From Chryseobacterium sp. 7 (GTDB lineage Bacteria; Bacteroidota; Bacteroidia; Flavobacteriales; Weeksellaceae), in NCBI RefSeq assembly GCF_003663845.1, contig NZ_RCCA01000001.1, positions 3,224,001 to 3,288,000 of the forward strand: a DNA stretch of 64,000 nucleotides, read 5' to 3'. Below the pieces are notes generated by a model. The model saw only the letters and a program-made list of their open reading frames with translations. It was not told the DNA's origin and searched no databases. Position numbers and translations under genes: made by a program. Each line of letters begins with the position of its first letter. Position 1 is the first letter of the stretch. This document shows positions 43,324 to 50,218 of this stretch, one piece after another.

Positions 43324-43728
43324 TTAGCTCATTGGCCAAAGTCCGTCATAGAATGAATTTCCATATGTAATGCTTTCAGCACTTACTACAAAGCTGATCA
43401 GCATGTTATTGCTGTCTATGGCATCAAAGTCTACTTCATGCTGAATGACATATCCATTTTCCCACTTTAAAGAGATTAGTGTTCCTTCTTCGTGAGATTT
43501 ATTAAACTGGATTTCTCCGTTTGTAGGTTTATATTTGCTGTTTAATAAGCTTTCTAAAACATCAGATTTTTCTGTTGCTTCTATTGTTACTTTAATCAAT
43601 GCGTTAGACGGATCAGACGCTACACGTCCTGATACATCTGTAGATCTTGATACGCTGTAATTAAGCTTTAATAACTTCTGACCTTCACCTCCATTAAATT
43701 TTAAGATTCCTCTTGAATTTCCTGCCAT
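43324..43728 (-). CDS. hcp: T6SS tube protein TssD (Hcp), Bacteroidota type
   Basis: 134 residues, all-beta, in the TssD family of the Bacteroidota (subtype iii) T6SS: MAGNSRGILKFNGGEGQKLLKLNYSV, GRVASDPSNALIKVTIEATEK, GEIQFNKSHEEGTLISLKWENGYVIQHEVDFDAIDSNNMLISFVVSA. It forms the stacked hexameric rings of the tube. It is the first gene of the island and has a candidate promoter 60 bases upstream. No sheath (TssBC), baseplate or ClpV gene lies in the window. Confidence 0.92.
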   Translation of the reverse strand: MAGNSRGILKFNGGEGQKLLKLNYSVSRSTDVSGRVASDPSNALIKVTIEATEKSDVLESLLNSKYKPTNGEIQFNKSHEEGTLISLKWENGYVIQHEVDFDAIDSNNMLISFVVSAESITYGNSFYDGLWPMS

Positions 43729-43787
43729 ATTCTTAATTCTTATATTTTAATCATTTACTAGTGTTTCCTGATATCGGATTTATATAA

Positions 43788-43795
43788 CAAAGATA
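43788..43795 (-). promoter_or_regulatory. -7 box of hcp
   Basis: Minus-strand TATCTTTG, an exact TAnnTTTG, 60 bases upstream of the hcp ATG. No TTG at the usual distance. Confidence 0.45.
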
Positions 43796-43998
43796 GACTT
43801 CATGTTCTAATGTAAAAAGTTTTTAGCCTACTCTTTCAGAAATTGTAGTAGTTCTACGACATTTTGTAAAATCCCGATTTGAAAATCAATTATAGAATTT
43901 TAAACTAATTTATTTTATTTTTTATTGAAAATTTTCTTTTTGAAATTTATTCAAACAGGACAACAAAAAACCAACACTTAACTTATTACCCATGTAAA

Positions 43999-44277
43999 TC
44001 AATAATGTTTGTACATATACCCGATTACCATAATAATCAGATTAACGATAATCATTATCATTAAAATATTACCGTATTTTCTTTTTTTATCGATAAAACT
44101 AAGACCAAGAGTAAAAAAAAATAACAATAAGGTATACACAGCAGGATACATTTGAAAAGCTTCCGCAAACTTTCCTTCAAATACCAATACAATAGCACGC
44201 TGGGCACCACACCCAAGACATTCTACTCCCAGGAATTTCTTACTGGGACAGGTAAGCATGAAATCATTAATATCCAT
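43999..44277 (-). CDS. DUF2752 small membrane protein
   Basis: 92 residues with the DUF2752 signature CPSKKFLGVECLGCGAQRA followed by two membrane helices (about 42-60 and 68-88). The conserved Cys pairs might bind a metal or be redox-active. Function unknown. The gene lies 21 bases after the old yellow enzyme gene on the same strand. Confidence 0.85.
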   Translation of the reverse strand: MDINDFMLTCPSKKFLGVECLGCGAQRAIVLVFEGKFAEAFQMYPAVYTLLLFFFTLGLSFIDKKRKYGNILMIMIIVNLIIMVIGYMYKHY

Positions 44278-44298
44278 TTCTGAGTTTTATGAAGGTGT

Positions 44299-45351
44299 TT
44301 AAGAAGAGATTTTGGCTCTGGTATACTGATGTGGGAAAAAGCATTCTTCTTTCATCTCAAAAGATCCCTGAACAGCAATATATGGATTTCTTAAAATCTC
44401 TCTTGCCACAAAAATAAGGTCTGCATCTCCTTTCTGAAGGATTTCTTCAGCCTGTTCCACTTTGGTAATTAAACCTACTGCTCCGGTCTTCACTTCAGCT
44501 TCATTTCTTACCTGCGATGAAAAAGGAACCTGATAGCCATCAAAAACCGATATTTTCGCCCCATGAATATTTCCGCCGCTGGATACATCTACAAAGTCTA
44601 CAGCATGTTCTTTTAAAATTTTTGCCAGCTCCACACTACTCTGAATATCCCAGCCACTCTCTGCATATTCGGTTCCTGAAATTCTTACGAAAAGGGCTGT
44701 ATTTTCATCCAGTTCTTCGTTAACAGCATCTACAATTTCGATCAGAAACCTGATTCTGTTTTCAAAACTTCCTCCATATTCATCTGTTCTGATATTGGAT
44801 AACGGCGACAAAAACTGATGGATCAGATATCCGTGCGCCCCATGAATTTCGATCACATCAAAACCAGCATCTACTGCTCTCCGGGCAGCTTTTTTGAAAT
44901 TCTGCACCTGTTCTTTTACCTCATCTGTGGTAAGTGTATGGGGAATTCTTTCTGTTGGATGATAAGGAATAGGACTCGGTGCAACGGTTTCCCAGCCTTC
45001 TTCCAGAGAAATCTGCAGGTTATTCCATGTAGAACCTTTTCTTCCGGCATGCGCCAGCTGGATTCCTATTTTACTTTCTGAATTTTTATGAACAAACTCT
45101 ACAATTCTTTGCAATTTCTCTGCCTGTTCATCATTCCAGATTCCCATGCAGTGATTGGTAATTCTTCCTTTGGGTTCTACTCCTGTAGCTTCTACGATTA
45201 ATAATCCCGTACCACCTTGTGATCTGCTTCCGTAATGTACAAAATGGAAGTCGTTAGCTTCTCCGTTTTCACATGAATACATACACATGGGAGACATTAC
45301 CCATCTGTTTTTTAATACTACATTTCTGAATTTTATTGGTGTGTATAACAT
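44299..45351 (-). CDS. Old yellow enzyme-type NADH:flavin oxidoreductase (YqjM/NamA-like)
   Basis: FMN ene-reductase that reduces activated C=C bonds with NAD(P)H. 350 residues from 45351; an upstream ATG at 45408 adds 19 residues that do not fit the family start (LYTPIKFRNVVLKNRWVMSPMCMYS). Motifs: the active-site Cys segment SPMCMYS, QLAHAGRKGST, EIHGAHGYLIHQFLSPLSN and DVSSGGN. The HAGRKGST and MCMYS patterns point to the YqjM/NamA branch. Divergent from cytidine deaminase. Confidence 0.92.
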   Translation of the reverse strand: MLYTPIKFRNVVLKNRWVMSPMCMYSCENGEANDFHFVHYGSRSQGGTGLLIVEATGVEPKGRITNHCMGIWNDEQAEKLQRIVEFVHKNSESKIGIQLAHAGRKGSTWNNLQISLEEGWETVAPSPIPYHPTERIPHTLTTDEVKEQVQNFKKAARRAVDAGFDVIEIHGAHGYLIHQFLSPLSNIRTDEYGGSFENRIRFLIEIVDAVNEELDENTALFVRISGTEYAESGWDIQSSVELAKILKEHAVDFVDVSSGGNIHGAKISVFDGYQVPFSSQVRNEAEVKTGAVGLITKVEQAEEILQKGDADLIFVAREILRNPYIAVQGSFEMKEECFFPHQYTRAKISS

Positions 45352-45395
45352 TTTAGTATTTAAAAAATTGAACTTTTTATTGGAAGAATAAAATA

Positions 45396-45426
45396 TTGCC
45401 CACTTCATTAAAAAGAACTAATTTTA
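45396..45426 (+). promoter_or_regulatory. Candidate promoter of cdd
   Basis: TTG (45396-45398), 20-base spacer, TAATTTTA (45419-45426; one mismatch from TAnnTTTG), 24 bases before the cdd ATG. Confidence 0.45.
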
Positions 45427-45450
45427 CCCCCCTTTTTTAGTCTACAATAT

Positions 45451-45933
45451 ATGAAAAAAGACATACAGATCAGTTACGAATATTTTAAAAACAGCAGTGA
45501 ACTGAGCGATATAGAAAAACAATTATTTGAAAGAGCCAAAGAGGCTCGCGAGAATGCATATGCGCCTTATTCTCAGTTTTTGGTAGGATGTTCGGTATTA
45601 TTGGAAAATGGAGAAATCTATTCCGGGAACAATCAGGAGAATGCAGCTTATCCTTCCGGACTTTGTGCAGAAAGAACAACTGTTTTTTGGGTAGCCGCCA
45701 ATTTTCCAGATATGAAAATAAAAAAGATCTTTGTAGTAGGAGGTCCTAAAGAGTTTCATGAGAAAAATCCTCCGATTCCTCCTTGTGGAGCCTGCCGTCA
45801 GAGCTTGATTGAATACGAAACCAAGCAGAATGAAAATATCGACCTTTATTTTTCAAGCATGAATGAGGAGGTTGTAAAAGTGCATGCGGTGAAAGATCTG
45901 CTTCCCTTTTATTTTGATTCTACGTTTTTGTAA
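45451..45933 (+). CDS. cdd: Cytidine deaminase
   Basis: Zinc enzyme of pyrimidine salvage converting cytidine and deoxycytidine to uridine forms. 160 residues. Motifs AYAPYSQFLVGCSVLLENG, the catalytic GLCAERTTVFWVAAN (zinc Cys and general-base Glu) and PPCGACRQSL (two further zinc Cys). Single gene; it converges with the barstar gene across a shared bidirectional terminator. Confidence 0.95.
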   Translation: MKKDIQISYEYFKNSSELSDIEKQLFERAKEARENAYAPYSQFLVGCSVLLENGEIYSGNNQENAAYPSGLCAERTTVFWVAANFPDMKIKKIFVVGGPKEFHEKNPPIPPCGACRQSLIEYETKQNENIDLYFSSMNEEVVKVHAVKDLLPFYFDSTFL

Positions 45934-46004
45934 TCGAACAGAAATAGCAAATTTGCGAAATTTTACCTTTGTTAAGGTTTAAGGGTAAAAGAGTGCTCAG
46001 CGTA

Positions 46005-46039
46005 AAAAAAGCTGTTTCAACACATGAAACAGCTTTTTT
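46005..46039. terminator. Bidirectional terminator between cdd and the barstar gene
   Basis: Perfect 15-bp inverted repeat (arms AAAAAAGCTGTTTCA and TGAAACAGCTTTTTT, 5-base loop) with T runs on both strands. It serves the two converging genes. Confidence 0.92.
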
Positions 46040-46040
46040 A

Positions 46041-46349
46041 TTATTCTTCAGATTCTACAGCATCATCTTCGTCTTCGTATTGCTCAAGATAGTAACTGAA
46101 ACTAAATTCTTCCACTTCTTCTTCCGCATCTTCCAGTGTTGTCAGCAGATCTTCAAAAATCTCAAGCTGATCTACCGTCATGTTGACGAATTCTAAATGG
46201 AGAGGCATTTCCAGTTCTCCGGTGATGGTATCAAAAAGAGCATCAAGATTGTCACCGAAATGCTCAGGAAGCTGAATTTTCTCCTTTAGCTGGGTGTAAA
46301 AATCTTCATAGTCACCTATGTCTGTAAAATCTATATATACTGTCTTCAT
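46041..46349 (-). CDS. Barstar-like RNase inhibitor
   Basis: 102 residues. The barstar core is clear: KEKIQLPEHFGDNLDALFDTITGEL matches barstar LPEYYGENLDALWDCLTG, with the two barnase-contacting Asp kept (D36 and D40) and Phe for Trp38. The C-terminal 30 residues are highly acidic. Barstar blocks the barnase active site in the cytoplasm. The start overlaps the archaemetzincin gene by 4 bases (ATGA), so it is translationally coupled. A barnase-like gene is 1.06 kb upstream on the same strand. Confidence 0.9.
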   Translation of the reverse strand: MKTVYIDFTDIGDYEDFYTQLKEKIQLPEHFGDNLDALFDTITGELEMPLHLEFVNMTVDQLEIFEDLLTTLEDAEEEVEEFSFSYYLEQYEDEDDAVESEE

Positions 46350-46969
46350 ATTGAACTAAATTTCCAGTTTTTATTAATTAAAAAAGTTTTGCATTTTTTG
46401 CAGAAATCCGTTTCTTCATTGGTAGGATTTTTACCTTCCGCATCTCTCATAAAACACATTTTTTCCGGGCAATGCGGCAGCCCTTGTGTATGTCCCAACT
46501 CATGAATGGCTATCTTGAAAAATTGCTCATCCTTATTTTCTTTGCTTAGTCTGAAATTTGAAGCCACACAAGCTTTCCCGGGTGTATACCCCAATCCCAT
46601 AATTCCAAAGTCTTTTATCTTTCCTCGGGTAGCACTGATATCTTTAGTGGTAAGACCTATTGTAACAAAATCTCCCTTTGTTTCCTTACTTAAAAATTTA
46701 ATGATAGAATCGGCTCTATACCGGTTTCTCTCTTTATAATACGCATTTTCAGGAAAATCTATGGCATCCAGAATTTTTACATTCGGGTACACATTTTTTA
46801 TTCCTTCAGCTACTTTTGCTACAGTTTCTGGTTTAATATCTTTAAACGGCTGTATGAGTATTGTTATGGCTGGTTTTTCTTTCTTTTCCTTGACTACATC
46901 TTTCTTTTCCGAGCATGAGTATGTCAGAAGCAAAACAAGTAAAAGGTAAAGAAATCTACTATTTTTCAA
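46346..46969 (-). CDS. Archaemetzincin-like zinc protease, lipoprotein
   Basis: 207 residues. Lipoprotein-like signal (LLLTYSC, C19). Full archaemetzincin signature: HELGHTQGLPHCPEKMCFMRDAEG, with zinc ligands H156, H160 and H166 and catalytic E157. Extra Cys C167, C172, C190 and C193 (CKKC) match the second zinc site of the family. Archaemetzincins have few known substrates. Here it is encoded between a barnase-like RNase and its inhibitor, coupled to barstar, a context that suggests a link but does not prove one. Most family members are cytoplasmic, so lipidation is notable. Confidence 0.87.
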   Translation of the reverse strand: MKNSRFLYLLLVLLLTYSCSEKKDVVKEKKEKPAITILIQPFKDIKPETVAKVAEGIKNVYPNVKILDAIDFPENAYYKERNRYRADSIIKFLSKETKGDFVTIGLTTKDISATRGKIKDFGIMGLGYTPGKACVASNFRLSKENKDEQFFKIAIHELGHTQGLPHCPEKMCFMRDAEGKNPTNEETDFCKKCKTFLINKNWKFSSI

Positions 46970-47007
46970 AATTAATATTTATAACTATTTAAATGCAAAT
47001 TATACAT

Positions 47008-47043
47008 TAGTCATTGCGAGGAGCTCTGCGACGAAGCAATCTC
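47008..47043 (+). repeat. Left inverted repeat of the GIY-YIG element
   Basis: 36 bases, TAGTCATTGCGAGGAGC then TCT then GCGACGAAGCAATCTC. The ends ATTGC and GCAAT can pair inside one copy, giving a REP-like imperfect hairpin. Confidence 0.85.
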
Positions 47044-47355
47044 AGAAAATATCCATAATATTCTCAATGTCATCTGCAAGATCTTTCCAATCAGGATTTA
47101 TATTATTGATTAAATCCAGTTTCTTTTGTCTGAGCCTGCTTTTATCTGTTTTTCTCTAAATATAGCATCACCTATTTCCTGAAAGGATTCCCAATACACA
47201 AGTAAATACAAATTATATCTTGAGGTAAAACTTTGAGAATAATATGATTCTTTATGCTGTTGAACACGTTTAGGCAGATTTGAAGTAACTCCTGTATAAA
47301 GAGTTGTGCAATTCTTATTAGTCATGATATAGACAAAACCTGGTTTCACCTGCAA
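47042..47355 (-). pseudogene. GIY-YIG nuclease gene with a one-base frameshift
   Basis: The first 81 codons encode a normal UvrC/YhbQ-type GIY-YIG domain start: GFVYIMTNKN, LYTGVTSNLPKRVQQHK (the GIY and YIG equivalents are VYI and YTG), then FREKQIKAGS. There the frame breaks; in the next frame the expected end follows (RQKKLDLINNINPDWKDLADD) and stops at 47042. One missing base after AGS, near 47130, explains this; the repaired protein would have 104 residues. So the gene is a recent pseudogene or contains a sequencing error. It fills the space between two inverted repeats. Confidence 0.85.
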
Positions 47356-47366
47356 TTATTTTTTTA

Positions 47367-47403
47367 GAGATTGCTTCGTCGCTTTCGCTCCTCGCAATGA
47401 CTA
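47367..47403 (-). repeat. Right inverted repeat of the GIY-YIG element
   Basis: 37 bases; its reverse complement differs from the left repeat only in the 3-4 central spacer bases (GAAA against TCT). Confidence 0.85.
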
Positions 47404-47407
47404 GATG

Positions 47408-47911
47408 TTACTGTTTTTCAAAACTTTTATAATGATTTTTGGTAAGATATACGTCGCCATTCTGAGTGTAAATGATACGATCAGCATTTCTTCCGCCACA
47501 ATGATAGTTTACATCTGCTTCAAAATATTTTTCTCCATCCGGCAGGCGCCCTTCCCTATTTCCAAATTTATCTCCACCAATAGCTTTTCCGGGAAGTATT
47601 TCACAAAGATTTCCTCTGGAAGGATCCCATCCCTGTTTTCTTGCTTCATTTTTAGTGATATAATACTCCGGAAGTTTATGATTTTGCTTCACATAACTGA
47701 TCACCGTTTTTTCTTCCGTAAGCTGTTCTATAGAAACCTGAGCAGATGAATTTCCATCTGAAGAGGTACTGCCATAGCTCACTGTTTCAGTCTTTACAGA
47801 ATCCGCATGATCTTTCTTATCCTCAATAAAGTTTCTGTAGACATACATTACACCCATCCCGAAAAGAAGTCCCAGACATATAAAAAATACCGATCTTATT
47901 TTACCGTTCAT
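47408..47911 (-). CDS. Barnase-like ribonuclease with N-terminal membrane anchor
   Basis: Guanyl-type RNase, 167 residues. Residues 83-167 align with barnase throughout: YYITKNEARKQGWDPSRGNL, IGGDKFGNREGRLP, FEADVNY, NADRIIYT, TKNHYKSF. The catalytic set is complete: E131 (barnase Glu73), R145 (Arg87) and H160 (His102). Residues 6-25 are a membrane helix that could be a signal anchor or uncleaved signal, followed by a 45-residue linker, so the RNase faces outward. Inhibitor (barstar) is encoded downstream on the same strand, separated by the GIY-YIG element and the archaemetzincin gene. It follows nadE by 27 bases. Confidence 0.93.
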   Translation of the reverse strand: MNGKIRSVFFICLGLLFGMGVMYVYRNFIEDKKDHADSVKTETVSYGSTSSDGNSSAQVSIEQLTEEKTVISYVKQNHKLPEYYITKNEARKQGWDPSRGNLCEILPGKAIGGDKFGNREGRLPDGEKYFEADVNYHCGGRNADRIIYTQNGDVYLTKNHYKSFEKQ

Positions 47912-47938
47912 AGCTCGTATTTTATGGAATAATATTTT

Positions 47939-48730
47939 TTAAGCTCTCCACTCTTCAGGAATATCACAAACCGGAATTGGATCCATTTTATGTTTTGCTG
48001 CTTTATGCATTCTGTCAAAGATCAGAAACACTTCTTTATCTCTTCCTTCATAATCTTCGGCAGTTTTCGTCCCATATTCTTTCTGAATTTCTTCCAGTTC
48101 AGGATAAGTAGCACCAAGCTGCTGCTCATCTGTTCTGTCTACATCCCAAAGTCCATCCGTAGGAATTGCTTCCTGAATGCTTTTAATTAAATTAAGCCCT
48201 TTGGCAAGTTGATACACTTCAGTTTTATAAAGGTCTGCAATAGGAGAAACATCTACACCGCCATCTCCGTATTTTGTATAGAAACCAATCCCGAAATCTT
48301 CCACTTTATTTCCTGTTCCACAAACCAAAAGTCCGTTCAGCTGTCCGTAATAATATAGCGTAAGCATTCTCAAACGGGATCTTGTATTGGCAAAAGCTAG
48401 TTTTTCGTTAGGGTACAGATCATCTTTTACATCAAAAGTTTTATACAATTCCTCAAAAGCGGGTGTCAAATCTACCGACATGGTTTCTACGTTAGGGAAT
48501 CTTGATTTAAGGTCGTTCATATGATCCTGTGCACGGTCTACCTGATCTGCTTTCTGGCGGATTGGCATTTCGATCAACAATGTTTTCAGCCCAGTCATTG
48601 CAGCCAGTGTAGAAACTACTCCGGAATCTACTCCTCCGGAAACCCCTATTACATAACCATTTACTCTTGCTTTTGTTGCATAATCTTTTAACCAGCTTAC
48701 AATATGATCTATCACTTTTTGTGTCTGCAT
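47939..48730 (-). CDS. nadE: NAD(+) synthase, ammonia-dependent
   Basis: Final step of NAD synthesis: amidation of nicotinate adenine dinucleotide with ATP. 263 residues with the pyrophosphatase-type P-loop SGGVDS (31-36), ANTRSRLRM, GTGNKVEDFGIGFYTKYGDGGVDVSPIADLYKTEV and TDGLWDVDRTDE. No glutaminase domain, so ammonia is the nitrogen donor. It is followed closely by the barnase-like gene and preceded by a decayed acetyltransferase gene. Confidence 0.95.
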   Translation of the reverse strand: MQTQKVIDHIVSWLKDYATKARVNGYVIGVSGGVDSGVVSTLAAMTGLKTLLIEMPIRQKADQVDRAQDHMNDLKSRFPNVETMSVDLTPAFEELYKTFDVKDDLYPNEKLAFANTRSRLRMLTLYYYGQLNGLLVCGTGNKVEDFGIGFYTKYGDGGVDVSPIADLYKTEVYQLAKGLNLIKSIQEAIPTDGLWDVDRTDEQQLGATYPELEEIQKEYGTKTAEDYEGRDKEVFLIFDRMHKAAKHKMDPIPVCDIPEEWRA

Positions 48731-48742
48731 CGTTTATATTTT

Positions 48743-48991
48743 TTAGTCTATTCCAAATTCTTGAGGGTATTTCACTACTCCTTTTTTATCTTTTAATCCG
48801 TCTTTTACCAATTCTATTGCCATTCCGTTTTCTTCCGGAATATCAAATGGAAAAGAAATCCCAAAATTACTCGTTTTTTTGTAACCAAAGTGCGGATAAT
48901 ATTTTTCGTGCCCAATTAATATCACTGATTGATATCCCAGTCCTTTTGCGATATGATGTCACTTGCTTTCTTCTTGTCGTATTATGATCAT
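48743..48991 (-). pseudogene. Remnant of a YhbS-like GNAT acetyltransferase gene
   Basis: An ATG at 48991 overlaps the stop of the upstream acetyltransferase gene and starts MIIIRQEESK, a typical GNAT beginning. The next codon is TGA, and the frame then jumps into the family's C-terminal part: AKGLGYQSVILIGHEKYYPHFGYKKTSNFGI and FDIPEENGMAIELV. About 90 residues that should lie between are missing. So the gene lost its core by an internal deletion; the remaining 60 codons cannot be functional on their own. Confidence 0.8.
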
Positions 48992-49521
48992 TTCTTATAT
49001 TTTTCACGCTTCAGTTCGTACCAGAAGCAAATTCCGTCCGGTTCTTCAAATTCTCCGGTTTTTTCGAATCCTAATTTTCTTAAAATATGATTGGAAGCAT
49101 CATGTTCAGAATGAGCATAAGCATAGATAACTTCCGCATTCAGGTCATTAAAACCATAATCCAGAGAAGCTATTCCAGATTCTACGGCATATCCTTTTCC
49201 CCAAGCTTCCGGAAGGAAACGATATCCCAGTTCAAGTACATTTTTATAACCATTGGTTTCATGGGTCAGTAATTTTAATCCGCTCCATCCTATCAGAAGC
49301 CCGCTTTCTTTTTCCACAACACCCAATCTTCCCACTCCGTTTTCCTTATATTGCTTCTGAATCATATTTATAACATTTTTTGATTCATTGATATCCGTTA
49401 AAACGGGTACACCAATATATTTCATCACTTCAGGACTGGAATCCAAAAGAAAAATGCGTTCAAAATCTTCATCTTCAAGTTTTCTTAAAATCAGTCGTTC
49501 TGTTTCTATTTTCATACTCAT
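48988..49521 (-). CDS. GNAT-family N-acetyltransferase (RimJ/RimL type)
   Basis: 177 residues of the RimJ/RimL-like GNAT group: TERLILRKLEDEDFERIFLLDSSPEVMKYIG, then the acetyl-CoA-binding segment ELGYRFLPEAWGKGYAVESGIA (Q/RxxGxG-type loop WGKGYA) and NHILRKLGFEKTGEFE. It acetylates an unknown amine, often a protein N-terminus or small molecule. The stop codon overlaps the start of the GNAT remnant (ATGA). Confidence 0.9.
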   Translation of the reverse strand: MSMKIETERLILRKLEDEDFERIFLLDSSPEVMKYIGVPVLTDINESKNVINMIQKQYKENGVGRLGVVEKESGLLIGWSGLKLLTHETNGYKNVLELGYRFLPEAWGKGYAVESGIASLDYGFNDLNAEVIYAYAHSEHDASNHILRKLGFEKTGEFEEPDGICFWYELKREKYKK

Positions 49522-49527
49522 TAGTTT

Positions 49528-50166
49528 TTATTCTCCAACTCCAAAAATGGTTACCTCCGTATTGGTTCCTTTCTTAATATCCGTTTCTTTTATTATATTT
49601 CCACTGATGTTCAGAGTTTGTAAGACAGGATTACAGGAAATATCAATTTTTTGAAGCTTGTTATGTTCCAAGTTCAGCTTTCTTAATTTTTTAAGCTGGG
49701 TTACATCAATTGTTTTTAACTGATTTAAAGATAATGTTAATTGTCCAATTTTTGGAATCCCCATCAGCGAAATGCTTTCCAACAAATTATTATCAAGATA
49801 TAATGAAGTTAAATTTTTAAGATTTTCTGCTTTGAATGATGAAATTTTACATCCCGTACACGAAAACAATTCCAGCTGATCCAAATTGCTTACCATCATA
49901 TTCGAAATTGTATTATCATCCAGAATAACCATTTTTACATTTTTAAAAAAGCGCAGGTCTTCTGTGGAAGTAATTCCTTTCTGAACGAGGAACAGATTGG
50001 TCACTATGCCTGCTTCCTGAGATTCAAGGGTTCCATTTTTATTGAGGTCAAAATTTTCGAGTACTGCTTTTTCAAAGCTTTTATCTTTAAATTCAAGCTT
50101 TTGTCCATAGAAAAAAGAAAATCCTGAAATAAGGAAAAGGGTGGTAAATATTTTAATTTTCATCAT
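49528..50166 (-). CDS. Secreted leucine-rich-repeat protein
   Basis: 212 residues. Signal peptide 1-21 (FFYGQ). Residues 40-52 read DLNKNGTLESQEA, an EF-hand-like calcium loop. Then about six short LRRs of the Bacteroidota type (LKNLTSLYLDNNLLESISL, IGQLTLSLNQLKTIDV, LRKLNLEHNKLQKIDI, LQTLNISGNIIKETDI). No sorting domain at the C-terminus. Probably periplasmic or secreted, with a protein-binding role. Divergent from gldB. Confidence 0.82.
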   Translation of the reverse strand: MMKIKIFTTLFLISGFSFFYGQKLEFKDKSFEKAVLENFDLNKNGTLESQEAGIVTNLFLVQKGITSTEDLRFFKNVKMVILDDNTISNMMVSNLDQLELFSCTGCKISSFKAENLKNLTSLYLDNNLLESISLMGIPKIGQLTLSLNQLKTIDVTQLKKLRKLNLEHNKLQKIDISCNPVLQTLNISGNIIKETDIKKGTNTEVTIFGVGE

Positions 50167-50185
50167 GAATTGTGTATTTAATCCT

Positions 50186-50193
50186 TATTTTTG
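50186..50193 (+). promoter_or_regulatory. -7 box of gldB
   Basis: TATTTTTG, exact TAnnTTTG, 26 bases before the gldB ATG; a TTG lies only 13 bases upstream of it, shorter than usual. Confidence 0.45.
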
Positions 50194-50218
50194 TAAACTT
50201 AAATTCCATGTAAAAATA

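Larger units (their letters stand above)
47008..47403. mobile_element. 396-bp inverted-repeat element carrying a degraded GIY-YIG nuclease gene
   Basis: Two near-identical repeats of about 36-37 bases face each other at 47008-47043 and 47367-47403. Both read TAGTCATTGCGAGGAGC, 3-4 spacer bases, GCGACGAAGCAATCTC. The whole interior is one GIY-YIG-type reading frame, now with a one-base deletion; its start is 11 bases inside one repeat and its stop codon overlaps the other. The unit lies between the barnase and archaemetzincin genes. This looks like a self-contained mobile or selfish unit, similar in idea to REP elements with their own endonuclease. No clear target-site duplication was seen. 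Confidence 0.7.

Noticed and set aside
29452..43728. Prophage origin of the Hcp/VgrG region
   Set aside because: The tube and spike genes are the T6SS type, and there are no capsid, terminase, integrase or lysis genes.
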